The position numbers and the translations under genes are program-made. DNA of 64,000 nucleotides from JBEEJL01 sp043744215 (GTDB lineage: Bacteria > Pseudomonadota > Gammaproteobacteria > Burkholderiales > JBEEJL01): positions 17,087 through 81,086 of the forward strand of contig JAYTVC010000027.1 in assembly GCA_043744215.1 (NCBI GenBank). Reading direction: 5' to 3'. Of this stretch, positions 9,078 to 16,686 are shown in pieces. The notes under the pieces are model-generated. The model did not search any database, was not told the DNA's origin, and worked only from the letters and a program-made list of their open reading frames with translations. Within the stretch, counting starts at the first letter, position 1. Every line of letters starts with the position of its first letter.

Positions 9078-9845
9078 ATGCAACTGCAAAATCACACCTT
9101 CATTATCAGCGGTGGCGGCTCCGGCCTCGGCGCTGCGACCGCAAAACTTTTTACGGCGAACGGCGCGAATGTTGTGCTGGCCGACATCAACGAAACGCAA
9201 GGCATCGTGACTGCAAGCGCAATCGGTTCGCAAGCGCGCTTTGTTAAATGCGACGTGACCGACGATGCCAGCGTGCAAAACGCCGTGAACGAAACCGTCA
9301 AAGCCTTCGGCGCGATTCACGGCGCGATAAATTGCGCGGGGGTCGGCACGGCAGAGCGCGTGCTCGGCAGAAACGGCCCGCATGACATGGCGCATTTTCG
9401 CCGTGTGGTGAACATCAACCTCATCGGCACATTCAACTTGATTCGCCTCGCCGCCGAAGCGATGGCGAAAAATAATCCCGACCCATCGGGTGAACGCGGC
9501 GTCATCATTAACACGTCGTCAGTCGCGTCAATGGACGGACAAATCGGCCAGGCCGCCTATGCTGCATCGAAAGCCGCCGTGAATGGCATGACGCTGCCCA
9601 TCGCGCGCGAATTCGCCAAACTCGGCATCCGCGTGATGACCATCGCGCCAGGAATTTTCGACACGCCCATGTTGCAAGGCCTGCCGGAAGAAGTGCGCGC
9701 CTCACTCGGCATGCAAGTGCCCTTCCCGTCGCGCCTCGGCCGTCCCGATGAATACGCCGCGCTGGCAAAACATATTGTTGAAAACGAAGTGCTGAATGGC
9801 GAAGTGATTCGCCTCGATGGCGCGATCCGCATGGCACCGAAATAA
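9078..9845 (+). CDS. SDR 3-hydroxyacyl-CoA dehydrogenase, HSD17B10-like
   Basis: The 255-residue short-chain dehydrogenase oxidises a 3-hydroxyacyl-CoA with NAD. It shows the nucleotide-binding motif SGGGSGLG (11-18), an acidic residue ending strand 2 (LADIN), NCAG (85-88), and the catalytic S148, Y161 and K165 (AAYAASK) with the usual 13-residue S-Y spacing. Its overall look is that of type 2 (HSD10) enzymes, which act on 2-methyl-3-hydroxybutyryl-CoA in isoleucine breakdown and on straight-chain substrates. The neighbouring HMG-CoA lyase fits branched-chain amino acid catabolism. A short hairpin-rich gap separates it from that gene. Confidence 0.88.
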   Translation: MQLQNHTFIISGGGSGLGAATAKLFTANGANVVLADINETQGIVTASAIGSQARFVKCDVTDDASVQNAVNETVKAFGAIHGAINCAGVGTAERVLGRNGPHDMAHFRRVVNINLIGTFNLIRLAAEAMAKNNPDPSGERGVIINTSSVASMDGQIGQAAYAASKAAVNGMTLPIAREFAKLGIRVMTIAPGIFDTPMLQGLPEEVRASLGMQVPFPSRLGRPDEYAALAKHIVENEVLNGEVIRLDGAIRMAPK

Positions 9846-9896
9846 ACGTATCCATATGTGTACAACGGAATCTTCTTGCGAAGAAAAAAGTCTCCT

Positions 9897-9991
9897 CCCC
9901 TTCAAGGGGATGGTTGGGGTGGGGATGGATATCAAATTGACCAGAAGCAAACCAAATCAAAAAGAAAAAGGATTCCCATTTTCACGGGAAT
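9897..9991. repeat. Two small dispersed hairpins
   Basis: Between the SDR and HMG-CoA lyase genes are CCCCTTCAAGGGG (9897-9909) and a second imperfect hairpin with arms ATTCCC and GGGAAT (9972-9991) ending in GGGAATGACA. Both types recur elsewhere (30422 and 53540; 27425 and 52538). Confidence 0.5.
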
Positions 9992-10013
9992 GACAGATTG
10001 AAATAATCCACCC

Positions 10014-10925
10014 ATGCCCACCCTCCCCCAAAAAGTTAAACTCGTTGAAGTAGGCCCGCGCGATGGTTTGCAAAATGAACAGCAAATCGTTTCCACTGCC
10101 GACAAAATCGCGCTTATAGAAAAACTCGCCGAAGCAGGATTGCGCACGGTTGAAGCGACCGCGTTTGTGTCGCCCAAATGGGTACCGCAAATGGCGGACA
10201 ACGCGCAAGTGATGGCGGGCATTCAACGCAAAACTGGCGTGAGTTATCCGGCATTGGTGCCGAATATGCAGGGCTTCGACGCGGCACTGGCTGCGGGCGT
10301 AAAAGAGATTGCCGTGTTCGCTGCGGCGTCGGAAACTTTCTCGCAGAAAAATATTAACTGCTCAATCGACGAAAGCTTCAAGCGCTTCGCACCAATCGCG
10401 CTGGCCGCGCGCAAACACAAAATCAAGCTGCGCGGCTATGTGTCCTGTGTACTCGGTTGTCCCTACGAAGGAAAAATCAAACCGGCTGCCGTCGCCAAAG
10501 TCGCGCAAAAATTATTTGACATGGGCTGCTACGAAATTTCCCTCGGCGATACCATCGGCGTCGGCACACCGGGCAAAGCACAAGCGATGATCGAGTCTGT
10601 GGCGAAACATATTCCAATCAAACAACTCGCCGGACATTACCACGACACCTACGGCCAGGCGCTGGTGAATATTTTCGCTTCGTTGCAGATGGGCGTGTCG
10701 GTGTTCGATAGCTCCATCGCCGGCCTCGGCGGTTGCCCTTATGCCAAAGGCGCGAGCGGCAACGTGGCGACGGAAGATGTCGTATATATGATGAATGGTC
10801 TTAACATCAAAACCGGTATCGATCTCGAACAACTGATTCGCATCGGCGAATTTATTTGCACGGCACTGGGACGACAATCTGCATCAAAAGTAGCGCGTGC
10901 TATGCGCCATAAAAATTCAATATAA
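10014..10925 (+). CDS. mvaB: Hydroxymethylglutaryl-CoA lyase
   Basis: This enzyme cleaves 3-hydroxy-3-methylglutaryl-CoA to acetyl-CoA and acetoacetate, the last committed step of leucine degradation. The 303-residue product has the N-terminal KLVEVGPRDGLQNE motif with its catalytic arginine and metal-binding aspartate, the H-x-H metal pair in AGHYHDTYG, and the signature SIAGLGGCPYAKGASGN with the active-site cysteine. Length and motifs match bacterial HMG-CoA lyases throughout. The last codons and the TAA stop lie inside an AT-rich junction element. The other leucine-pathway genes are 26-34 kb away in this window, beyond the benzoate and ynb-like blocks. Confidence 0.96.
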   Translation: MPTLPQKVKLVEVGPRDGLQNEQQIVSTADKIALIEKLAEAGLRTVEATAFVSPKWVPQMADNAQVMAGIQRKTGVSYPALVPNMQGFDAALAAGVKEIAVFAAASETFSQKNINCSIDESFKRFAPIALAARKHKIKLRGYVSCVLGCPYEGKIKPAAVAKVAQKLFDMGCYEISLGDTIGVGTPGKAQAMIESVAKHIPIKQLAGHYHDTYGQALVNIFASLQMGVSVFDSSIAGLGGCPYAKGASGNVATEDVVYMMNGLNIKTGIDLEQLIRIGEFICTALGRQSASKVARAMRHKNSI

Positions 10926-10937
10926 TCAAATACTTAT
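10915..10937. repeat. AT-rich junction element, copy 4
   Basis: The core ATTCAATATAATCAAATAC encodes the last residues and stop of the HMG-CoA lyase gene. It lies between convergent 3' ends, so it does not serve as a promoter for either neighbour. Confidence 0.65.
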
Positions 10938-11040
10938 ATAACACTTACATTTACCGGCCAGATTCGAAAGTGACATCATGAATCTTCATCACTTGAACTA
11001 CGGATAGGCACTGCACATCGTAGTAAAGTCATGCGCTGAT

Positions 11041-12786
11041 CTACAACTTCATCATCTCCCGTATATATTTCGGTGCGATGGCGCCGAACGACAGCATCTG
11101 GTCGTGCATTTCTTTTAGCTTTGCTGTTCCGTGTTTGGCTTCGTAGTCGCGGCGCAGGTGGTTCATTTCGGTGTTGCCCACATAGTAGGTTGATAGTTGC
11201 GTGGCGGTGAGCAAAGCGCGCCGCCATTTTCCGGCGGCTTCGCGTTCTTCCTGGAAGCCTTCTTTGGTCATCAAGTCCATCGCTTCTTGTTCAGTCATGC
11301 TGCCGGCGTGGATTTTCTGGTCGATGATGGCGTTGATGATGAGGCGCAGGCGCATTTTGAGTTGAGTCATTTTGACCGGCGTGCCGCCGTAACCGGCATC
11401 AACCATCACCTGCTCGGCATAGGTGGCCCAGCCTTCGGCAAAGGTGCCGCTGTTGATAATGCGACGGACCAGCGTGGGCACTTTCGCTTTGTTGGCGACC
11501 ACGCCTTGCACGTAATGGCCGGGCATCGCTTCGTGAACGGTGAGTTCTTTCAACATGGAGTGGTTGTACTCGCGAAAGTAAGATTCCGTTTGCTGCGGCG
11601 ACCAGTCTGCTGGAGCGGGTGAAATGGCGTAAAAAGTCGCGCCGTTTTTCTCCAGCGCGCCGGGTGCGTCGCAGTAAGCTACCGCGACACCGCGCTGAAA
11701 TTCCGGCATGACGATAATTTTGACCGGGTCGTTCGGCAGGCTGAGCAATTTTTTCGCACGGATGAAAGCGGTGGTCTCAGCCAGATCACGCTCTGCTTGC
11801 TTGACGACGCTGAGATTATTCGGCGCGTCGTCGCCCAGTTTTTTCAGTACCGCGCGCATAACTTCTTTCGGGTCTGCGGGCACTTCTTTGCCTGCATACA
11901 TTTGTTGATACAGCGGCAGCGCTGTCGCATACATTTTCGCTTGGGTCGCAATGAGATCCGCTTCGGCAAGACGCAATAATTCAGCGGGCGCAATGTCGGA
12001 TTCCAATGCGTACCGCAGGCGCTGTGCGTAATGCTCGGCCCCCATGCGCGGATCGCGGGTGGATCGCGGCAGCAAATCTTCTTTCAGCCATTTGCCGTAA
12101 TCTTCCAATGCAGCGATTGCCTTCGCCCGCGCCGCAGCGAGCTTGGATTTCATGGCAGGCGCAAATTTCAAATGAACATCGAGTTCGCTTTTCAAAAGCG
12201 AAATCGCCCCAGCATTTTGTTGTATCGCCGTTTCGGTAAAGATTTTTGGCGGGTCTTTCAAGTTGGCTTTTGCTGCTGCCAGAAATGCAGGCACTGCTTC
12301 CATTCTCGATTTCACCGCCAGCAGTCGCTTAGACAGCGGTGCATAATTGCGCGCCAGCAAAACGTAAATGCCATTCGCGGGGTTGTAGCCAAGGGGGTTC
12401 CACTCATGGTCTTTAATGACTTCGAGCGACAACAGGCTGCTCTCCAAATCGCCGCGCAAAATGCGTTGGTCAATGCTGTAGGCGGGCGACAGTTGCGCTG
12501 CCGAAATATTTTCCAGCGCAATTAGCGTATCGCGATACAACTGGATATCCGCGGCCACGCCCGTGAGCGACATATCGCTGCTGCGTGTATCGAAGCGGTG
12601 GTCGCCCAACTGCGTAGCCGTTTCAGGATGGCTCGCCAGATATTGCTCGAAATATTTTTGGGAAAGTGTTTCGAATTGTTTATCGGCGCTGATAGTCGCT
12701 TCGGCAAGCGCGAAATTCGCTGCGAAAAAACTGAACAAAAAAAACATTGAGCGAAAATTAACGAGGGCTTTTATTGAGGGCGACAT
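11041..12786 (-). CDS. DUF885 family exported putative metallopeptidase
   Basis: The 581-residue product starts with a signal peptide (hydrophobic FFLFSFFAANFALA) and has the zinc-binding motif HEAMPGH (H418, E419, H424) characteristic of DUF885 proteins. Downstream are GTFAEGWATYAEQVM with a likely third ligand, and QLSTYYVG near the C-terminus. The family is widespread in proteobacteria and resembles thermolysin-like carboxypeptidases, but no physiological substrate is settled. The start at 12786 gives a plausible signal peptide; an internal ATG 13 codons later is an alternative. It stands alone between HMG-CoA lyase (convergent) and a gap with repeats. Confidence 0.88.
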   Translation of the reverse strand: MSPSIKALVNFRSMFFLFSFFAANFALAEATISADKQFETLSQKYFEQYLASHPETATQLGDHRFDTRSSDMSLTGVAADIQLYRDTLIALENISAAQLSPAYSIDQRILRGDLESSLLSLEVIKDHEWNPLGYNPANGIYVLLARNYAPLSKRLLAVKSRMEAVPAFLAAAKANLKDPPKIFTETAIQQNAGAISLLKSELDVHLKFAPAMKSKLAAARAKAIAALEDYGKWLKEDLLPRSTRDPRMGAEHYAQRLRYALESDIAPAELLRLAEADLIATQAKMYATALPLYQQMYAGKEVPADPKEVMRAVLKKLGDDAPNNLSVVKQAERDLAETTAFIRAKKLLSLPNDPVKIIVMPEFQRGVAVAYCDAPGALEKNGATFYAISPAPADWSPQQTESYFREYNHSMLKELTVHEAMPGHYVQGVVANKAKVPTLVRRIINSGTFAEGWATYAEQVMVDAGYGGTPVKMTQLKMRLRLIINAIIDQKIHAGSMTEQEAMDLMTKEGFQEEREAAGKWRRALLTATQLSTYYVGNTEMNHLRRDYEAKHGTAKLKEMHDQMLSFGAIAPKYIREMMKL

Positions 12787-12947
12787 GGATGGCCTGAATG
12801 TTAGGTTTGTACGGAATGATCAAACTGTTTAATTTGGGAACCTTGATAATGACGATTTTTGATTTGATTTTCGCAAAATATAAAAGCTAAATAAATTCAA
12901 TATAATCAATATATTACGTAATTATTGTAAACTCTCCGTCCTAGACG

Positions 12948-12993
12948 TTTCACTGATTTCTATTTCAATCAAACTGTATCACGCGAAAAGAGC
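12948..12993 (-). pseudogene. Degenerate copy of the cytochrome c gene 3' end
   Basis: About 46 bases match 13859-13904, the 3' end of the cytochrome c gene, at roughly 38 of 45 positions in the same orientation. Read in the same frame on the minus strand it gives A-stop-YSLIEIEISE against AWYSSIEIKISE in the intact gene. The two copies bracket the higBA module and its REP hairpins, so this looks like a duplicated host-gene edge. Confidence 0.6.
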
Positions 12994-12998
12994 GCAGG

Positions 12999-13024
12999 TC
13001 AGGTTGCTGCTAGGCTACCTGACA
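12999..13024. repeat. REP hairpin 1
   Basis: The arms GTCAGGT and ACCTGAC enclose TGCTGCTAGGCT. It is one of six hairpins in this window related to the REP-associated transposase at 41231. The GTAG foot seen in other copies is changed to GCAG here. Confidence 0.75.
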
Positions 13025-13083
13025 ATTTATTGGCCATCGTGTCAGGTGATGCAGAAATGCGGCGCTAATTGTATTTTTGCTTT

Positions 13084-13383
13084 TCAAGCCGCCAATTTCA
13101 AAGCCGGTATTTTTCCAATCTTCCCCTTCATCGCCCGCTCGGCTTGTCGTAAATCATACTGTGCCTGCATATTGATCCAGGTTTCCGGCCCGGTGCCTAA
13201 CCATTTACCCAACCGCACGGCCATCTCGGCGCTCACGCCTGCCCTGCCATTTAGTACACGCGAAAGTGCTACTCGCGTCACACCGAGTGCATCTGCGGCA
13301 TCAGTTACGGTTATATTTCCGTCGGTGAAAACACCGTCTTTCAATACTTCTCCCGGATGAGGAGGGTTATGCATTCTGGTCAT
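13084..13383 (-). CDS. higA: HigA family antitoxin
   Basis: The 99-residue antitoxin has the family opening HPGEVLKDGVF followed by an XRE-type helix-turn-helix (VTDAADALGVTRVALSRVLNGRAGVSAEMAVRLGK in several matching blocks) and the closing WINMQAQYDLRQAE. HigA neutralises HigB and represses the operon by binding its promoter. It starts 9 bases after the toxin stop, giving the toxin-first order typical of higBA. The pair sits between the DUF885 and cytochrome c genes with REP hairpins on both sides, which suggests a mobile origin. Confidence 0.93.
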   Translation of the reverse strand: MTRMHNPPHPGEVLKDGVFTDGNITVTDAADALGVTRVALSRVLNGRAGVSAEMAVRLGKWLGTGPETWINMQAQYDLRQAERAMKGKIGKIPALKLAA

Positions 13384-13392
13384 GATTTTCTC

Positions 13393-13671
13393 CTAATGAT
13401 AATCCTGGTAATCAACTAAAATGGCGTCCTGATTTTCAAATTTGAAAGTCAGCCGCCAGTTACCGTTAACTGATACTGACCAATAACCTGCCAAATTTCC
13501 GCCTAATTGATGAAGCTTCCAACCAGGCAAGTTCATGCCTTGTGGAGATGCTGATGCGTCGAGGGCGGCCAACTGTAAACGTAATCGATTTGCGTGAATC
13601 GCTTGTATGCCTTTTTTGGTGCCTGTGCGGAAAAAAGCTTCAAGGCCTTTATGCTGAAATGATTTGATCAT
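13393..13671 (-). CDS. higB: HigB family mRNA interferase toxin
   Basis: The 92-residue toxin is of the RelE/HigB fold and in this family cleaves mRNA on the ribosome. Recognisable blocks are IKSFQHKGLEAFF at the start, GIQAIHANRLRLQLAALDAS in the middle, and GNWRLTFKFENQDAILVDYQDYH at the end, a close match to the plasmid Rts1-type HigB. I chose the ATG at 13671 because the family begins MIKSF. The proposed promoter leaves almost no leader. Length is normal and no disruption is visible, so the toxin is probably intact. Confidence 0.93.
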   Translation of the reverse strand: MIKSFQHKGLEAFFRTGTKKGIQAIHANRLRLQLAALDASASPQGMNLPGWKLHQLGGNLAGYWSVSVNGNWRLTFKFENQDAILVDYQDYH

Positions 13672-13707
13672 ACTGCGCAGTGTATAGCGTAGCGTTACAG
13701 TGAGCAA
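13672..13707 (-). promoter_or_regulatory. Putative higBA promoter and operator
   Basis: On the minus strand TTGCTC, 15 bases, and TATACA precede the higB ATG. The perfect palindrome ACTGCGCAGT (13672-13681) fills the space between the -10 box and the start, a likely HigA operator. The mRNA would be almost leaderless. Confidence 0.45.
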
Positions 13708-13766
13708 GTCTGATTAACATATCAATAAATACTCTAAAAAATCATATAGCTATATTAAGCCATCTT

Positions 13767-13807
13767 GTCAGGTTACGGCGCAAAGGACGCGCCGTAACCT
13801 GACCTAC
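13767..13807. repeat. REP hairpin 2
   Basis: Perfect 15-base arms GTCAGGTTACGGCGC (13767-13781) and its complement (13789-13803) with a 7-base loop, followed by CTAC. Read on the minus strand this gives the GTAG foot typical of REP elements. Confidence 0.8.
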
Positions 13808-13850
13808 GGGTTGGTGCCGCGCATTGTTTACTAAAACACTATTCGTTCGC

Positions 13851-14246
13851 CTATGGCTTTTCACTGATTTTAATTTCAATCGAACTGTACCAGGCGGAGA
13901 GAATATTAATGTCGTCATCGGTGAGCGGTTTTGCGATCACGGCCATGACTTCGTTTTGCCGTTTGCCGCTGCGATAGGCTTTGAGTTGTTCTTTCAAATA
14001 AATTTCCGGTTGGCCGACGAGATGCGGCGCGTTAGGCATTTGACTGTAACCGTTTTTGCCGTGGCAGACGGCGCATACGGCATCAGCTTTGGCGCGGCCT
14101 GCTGTGGCAGCGGGCGACATGGTTGTTTTTGCAGCTTCGGTTTTCGCAGCTTCGGCTTTCAAAGGCTCGGTTTGGGCGCAGGCGTTGAGTGATAATGTCA
14201 ACAACGCCGATGCCATCAGTGCAAAATTGATTTTACTGTTGCGCAT
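13851..14246 (-). CDS. Lipoprotein cytochrome c, small class I
   Basis: The 131-residue product carries a lipoprotein signal with lipobox LNAC (Cys23), an alanine/lysine linker (KAEAAKTEAAKTT), and one heme c site CAVCH (C58, C61, H62) with M101 as the likely sixth ligand. It is of the c4/c553 type that shuttles electrons in the periplasm. The ATG at 14246 has a strong GGAGGA upstream. It lies downstream of a PQQ-type sugar dehydrogenase gene on the same strand, separated by a terminator-like hairpin, and is a natural electron acceptor for that enzyme. Its 3' end has a degenerate duplicate beyond higBA. Confidence 0.9.
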   Translation of the reverse strand: MRNSKINFALMASALLTLSLNACAQTEPLKAEAAKTEAAKTTMSPAATAGRAKADAVCAVCHGKNGYSQMPNAPHLVGQPEIYLKEQLKAYRSGKRQNEVMAVIAKPLTDDDINILSAWYSSIEIKISEKP

Positions 14247-14261
14247 GCTTCCTCCAATATT

Positions 14262-14287
14262 AAAAAAAACGGGGCCTTGCGGCCCCA
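14262..14287 (-). terminator. Rho-independent terminator after the PQQ-type dehydrogenase gene
   Basis: On the minus strand GGGGCC, a GCAA loop and GGCCCC are followed by G and a run of eight T. It lies between the dehydrogenase stop and the cytochrome c start, so the cytochrome would depend on read-through or its own promoter. Confidence 0.8.
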
Positions 14288-14311
14288 TTTATTTTCTACA
14301 CACAAATATGA

Positions 14312-15604
14312 TTACTCGCCGCTATACGTGACGCGATAAATTGCGCCGGCATAGTCGTCGGAAATCAACATCGAGCCGTCTTTCATTACCGCTACATCGA
14401 CTGGCCGACCGCGGTACAAGCCGGTTTCACTGTCAAGGAAGCCGTCAGCGAAGACTTCAGATTTGTCAGCTGTGCCATCGCTCTTGACGGAAACGAAGTT
14501 GATCAGCCCGCCACTTGCCTTGGTGCGGTTCCACGATCCGTGAGCGGCGACGAAGATGCCGCCCTGGTACTTGGCCGGGAACTGCTTGCCGTTGTAGAAG
14601 GTCATGCCGAGCTGTGCTTGATGAGCGGGAAATTCAATCTGCGGTTTCGTCCAGCTTGCTGGCGGGCTCATGCCTTTGAGATCAGGCGCTGCGGCCGTGC
14701 CGGCAATTTGCACGCTGTTGCCGTGAATGAACGGGTAACCGAAATGCTCGCCGGTTTTGCTGATGCGGTTCAACTCTCCCGGCGGCGTATCGTCGCCCAT
14801 GCCGTCAGTCTGATTATCAGTGAACCAGACGGACTTGTCTTTAGGATTGATGTCCATGCCGACCGGATTGCGCACACCTCGCGCCATTACTTCGCGTCCC
14901 GATCCATCGAAGGCGTTCAGCTTGACCATGCCGCCGATGCCCAACTGCTCGTACAGCGCCACTTTATCTTTAGGCTGCACGTTGTAGGGCTGGCCGAGTG
15001 TGATATGCACTTTGCCGTCGTTATCGACGCGGCAAGTACGCGCGCCGTGGTTGTAACTTTCTTCTTCCGGCGGAATCAGCTTGCCCTGCCCGACTACTTC
15101 GATCACAGCGACATCCGGGCCTTCATAGAAAAATTCCGCAGCGGGGAAATTCAAGACGCGATTGTGTTCGGCCACGATGAGAAAACCGTCCTTGGTCCAG
15201 CACACGCCATTCGGATTGCTGAAGTTCAAGCTGGGGGCGAAGCTCTTCACTTCGGTCGCCGCGTCGCCCGAGTTGCGGTTGGTCACCGCCCAGACTGTCG
15301 TCTTGCGCGTGCCGACAAACAACATATTGGTCGAAGGCGCGATCGCCATGTGGCGCGCATCAGGAACAATTGCGTACAAGTTAATTTTGAAGCCAGGCGG
15401 GAGCTTGACCTTTTTCAGATTTTCGCGAATCTGATCGGCGTTCTTTCCCGTCTGCGGCACCAACGGGATATTCAGGTCGGTAGTAGCGACCTTCATCTGT
15501 TTCAGTTTTTCGAGGTTTTGCTGCGCCAATGCCGGCAACGCTGCTGCCAACAACATCGCGCCAAACAAGGCTTTCGTTTTGAAACCTCTTTTTGTCATGC
15601 TCAT
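14312..15604 (-). CDS. PQQ-dependent sugar dehydrogenase-like beta-propeller, exported
   Basis: The 430-residue product has a signal peptide (ALFGAMLLAAALPALAQ) and a six-bladed propeller of the soluble glucose/sorbosone dehydrogenase superfamily, seen in LPPGFKINLYA, ARHMAIAPSTNMLFVGT, GVCWTKDGFLIVAEHN, GVRNPVGMDINPKDKSVWFTDN and PVDVAVMKDGSMLISDDYAGAIYRV blocks. These enzymes oxidise sugars or other alcohols in the periplasm using PQQ. No PQQ synthesis genes are present here. The downstream cytochrome c is the likely electron acceptor. Substrate and cofactor are inferred from the family and not proven by sequence. Confidence 0.85.
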   Translation of the reverse strand: MSMTKRGFKTKALFGAMLLAAALPALAQQNLEKLKQMKVATTDLNIPLVPQTGKNADQIRENLKKVKLPPGFKINLYAIVPDARHMAIAPSTNMLFVGTRKTTVWAVTNRNSGDAATEVKSFAPSLNFSNPNGVCWTKDGFLIVAEHNRVLNFPAAEFFYEGPDVAVIEVVGQGKLIPPEEESYNHGARTCRVDNDGKVHITLGQPYNVQPKDKVALYEQLGIGGMVKLNAFDGSGREVMARGVRNPVGMDINPKDKSVWFTDNQTDGMGDDTPPGELNRISKTGEHFGYPFIHGNSVQIAGTAAAPDLKGMSPPASWTKPQIEFPAHQAQLGMTFYNGKQFPAKYQGGIFVAAHGSWNRTKASGGLINFVSVKSDGTADKSEVFADGFLDSETGLYRGRPVDVAVMKDGSMLISDDYAGAIYRVTYSGE

Positions 15605-15909
15605 TTTGAATCCTCCAGATTTATATTTAGATTAAACATCACTTGGATTAAACATCAAACACAAACATACGCACACAAAACAAACAGAACATTCACTACA
15701 TTTTCACCGACTTTCATACACTCTAAATAGTTCTAGAACAGGTATAAGCACATTACAAGCCAATTTAGCGTTATATTTACTTGCTCAAAACGATCAGGGA
15801 AAAAACCAAAGAAAACAACGCATTGGCGCGCAGAGGAAACTGTAGAGAAGTGGAACAAATGGCTAAAGTATTAACGCGTCACAATAGCGCAACACTTTGA
15901 GACTGGTTG
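15605..15909. other. Gene-free stretch upstream of the PQQ-type dehydrogenase
   Basis: The 305 bases between two minus-strand genes contain the AT-rich upstream region of the dehydrogenase (with AGGATTC before the start) and the tail of the benzoate-block transcript. I see no open reading frame, clear hairpin or copy of the AT-rich junction element. Confidence 0.5.
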
Positions 15910-16686
15910 TTACTGGTGCGGAATACGCTTTATGAAATCAACCGTTGCAGTTAATACAGCATCTGCTTGGTCGCGGTGAGGCGTGTGCGCACAGCGTTCG
16001 AGTTTGAGTAACTCGACCTGCCCGCCCGATTGCGCTTTGATGGCGTCAATTTGCGCCATGGTGCCGTATTCATCATCCACGCCTTGAATAGCCAGCACCG
16101 GACATTTGATAGATGGTAAATAATTTTCGATATTCCACGCACGGAAATCTTTGTGCAGCCAGATGTCGTTCCAGCCCCAGAAAGTTTTATCCGCGTCGGC
16201 GTGGTAGCGGCCGAGTTTTTTGCCAAGGTCGGTGGTGAGATAGGCTTGCTTCGCTGCTTCGATGCCAGCGATGCTGAGGTCTTCGACAAAACAATGCGGC
16301 GCTTCGAGGATCAAGGCTTGCACTGGCCACTTTGCCGCGCCGGCATGAATCAACGCAATCGAGCCGCCGTCGCTGTGGCCGAACAAAATCGGATTGACGA
16401 TATTCAATTTACGCAAAAATTCCGGCAGCGCTTCGAGCGCTTCGCGGTGCATGTAATCGGTGTTGAACGATTCGCGTAATACGCTTGATTGGCCATAACC
16501 ATAACGCGAATACACCACGACGCGGCAGCCTGTAGCTTGCGCGACACGTTCAGGAAAATCTTTCCATAACGCAACGCAGCCCAAGCCTTCGTGCAAAAAA
16601 ACTATTGTGGGGGTATTTTGACCGCCAGAAAAAAACTCAATAAAATCAATGGCATATCCATTTACTTCAATTTGCTTATGCGGCAT
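15910..16686 (-). CDS. Alpha/beta hydrolase at the end of the benzoate uptake operon
   Basis: The 258-residue hydrolase has the oxyanion region FLHEGLGC, the nucleophile elbow GHSDGGS and a terminal histidine in CAHTPHRD, with the acid in QGVDDEYG. The start overlaps the livF stop by one base (ATG and TAA share an A), so it is translationally coupled to the transporter. It could be a lactone or enol-lactone hydrolase acting after ring cleavage, as reported for hydrolases in other box clusters, or an esterase freeing benzoate from esters. The choice between these is open. Confidence 0.85.
   Translation of the reverse strand: MPHKQIEVNGYAIDFIEFFSGGQNTPTIVFLHEGLGCVALWKDFPERVAQATGCRVVVYSRYGYGQSSVLRESFNTDYMHREALEALPEFLRKLNIVNPILFGHSDGGSIALIHAGAAKWPVQALILEAPHCFVEDLSIAGIEAAKQAYLTTDLGKKLGRYHADADKTFWGWNDIWLHKDFRAWNIENYLPSIKCPVLAIQGVDDEYGTMAQIDAIKAQSGGQVELLKLERCAHTPHRDQADAVLTATVDFIKRIPHQ

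Larger units (their letters stand above)
12787..13083. other. Gene-free stretch with repeats and a cytochrome c remnant
   Basis: This 297-base gap holds the DUF885 promoter region, an AT-rich junction element at 12895-12917 (ATTCAATATAATCAATATA), a degenerate copy of the cytochrome c gene 3' end at 12948-12993, and a REP hairpin at 12999-13024. I see no intact coding sequence. Confidence 0.6.

Noticed and set aside
14540..15730. A 396-codon open frame on the plus strand opposite the PQQ-type dehydrogenase
   Set aside because: It mirrors a well supported gene, has no recognisable domain and its protein is rich in residues typical of antisense frames.
16625..16645. A sequence similar to the AT-rich element (ACTCAATAAAATCAATGG) inside the hydrolase gene
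   Set aside because: It lies within a coding region that encodes a normal hydrolase N-terminus and is probably coincidence.
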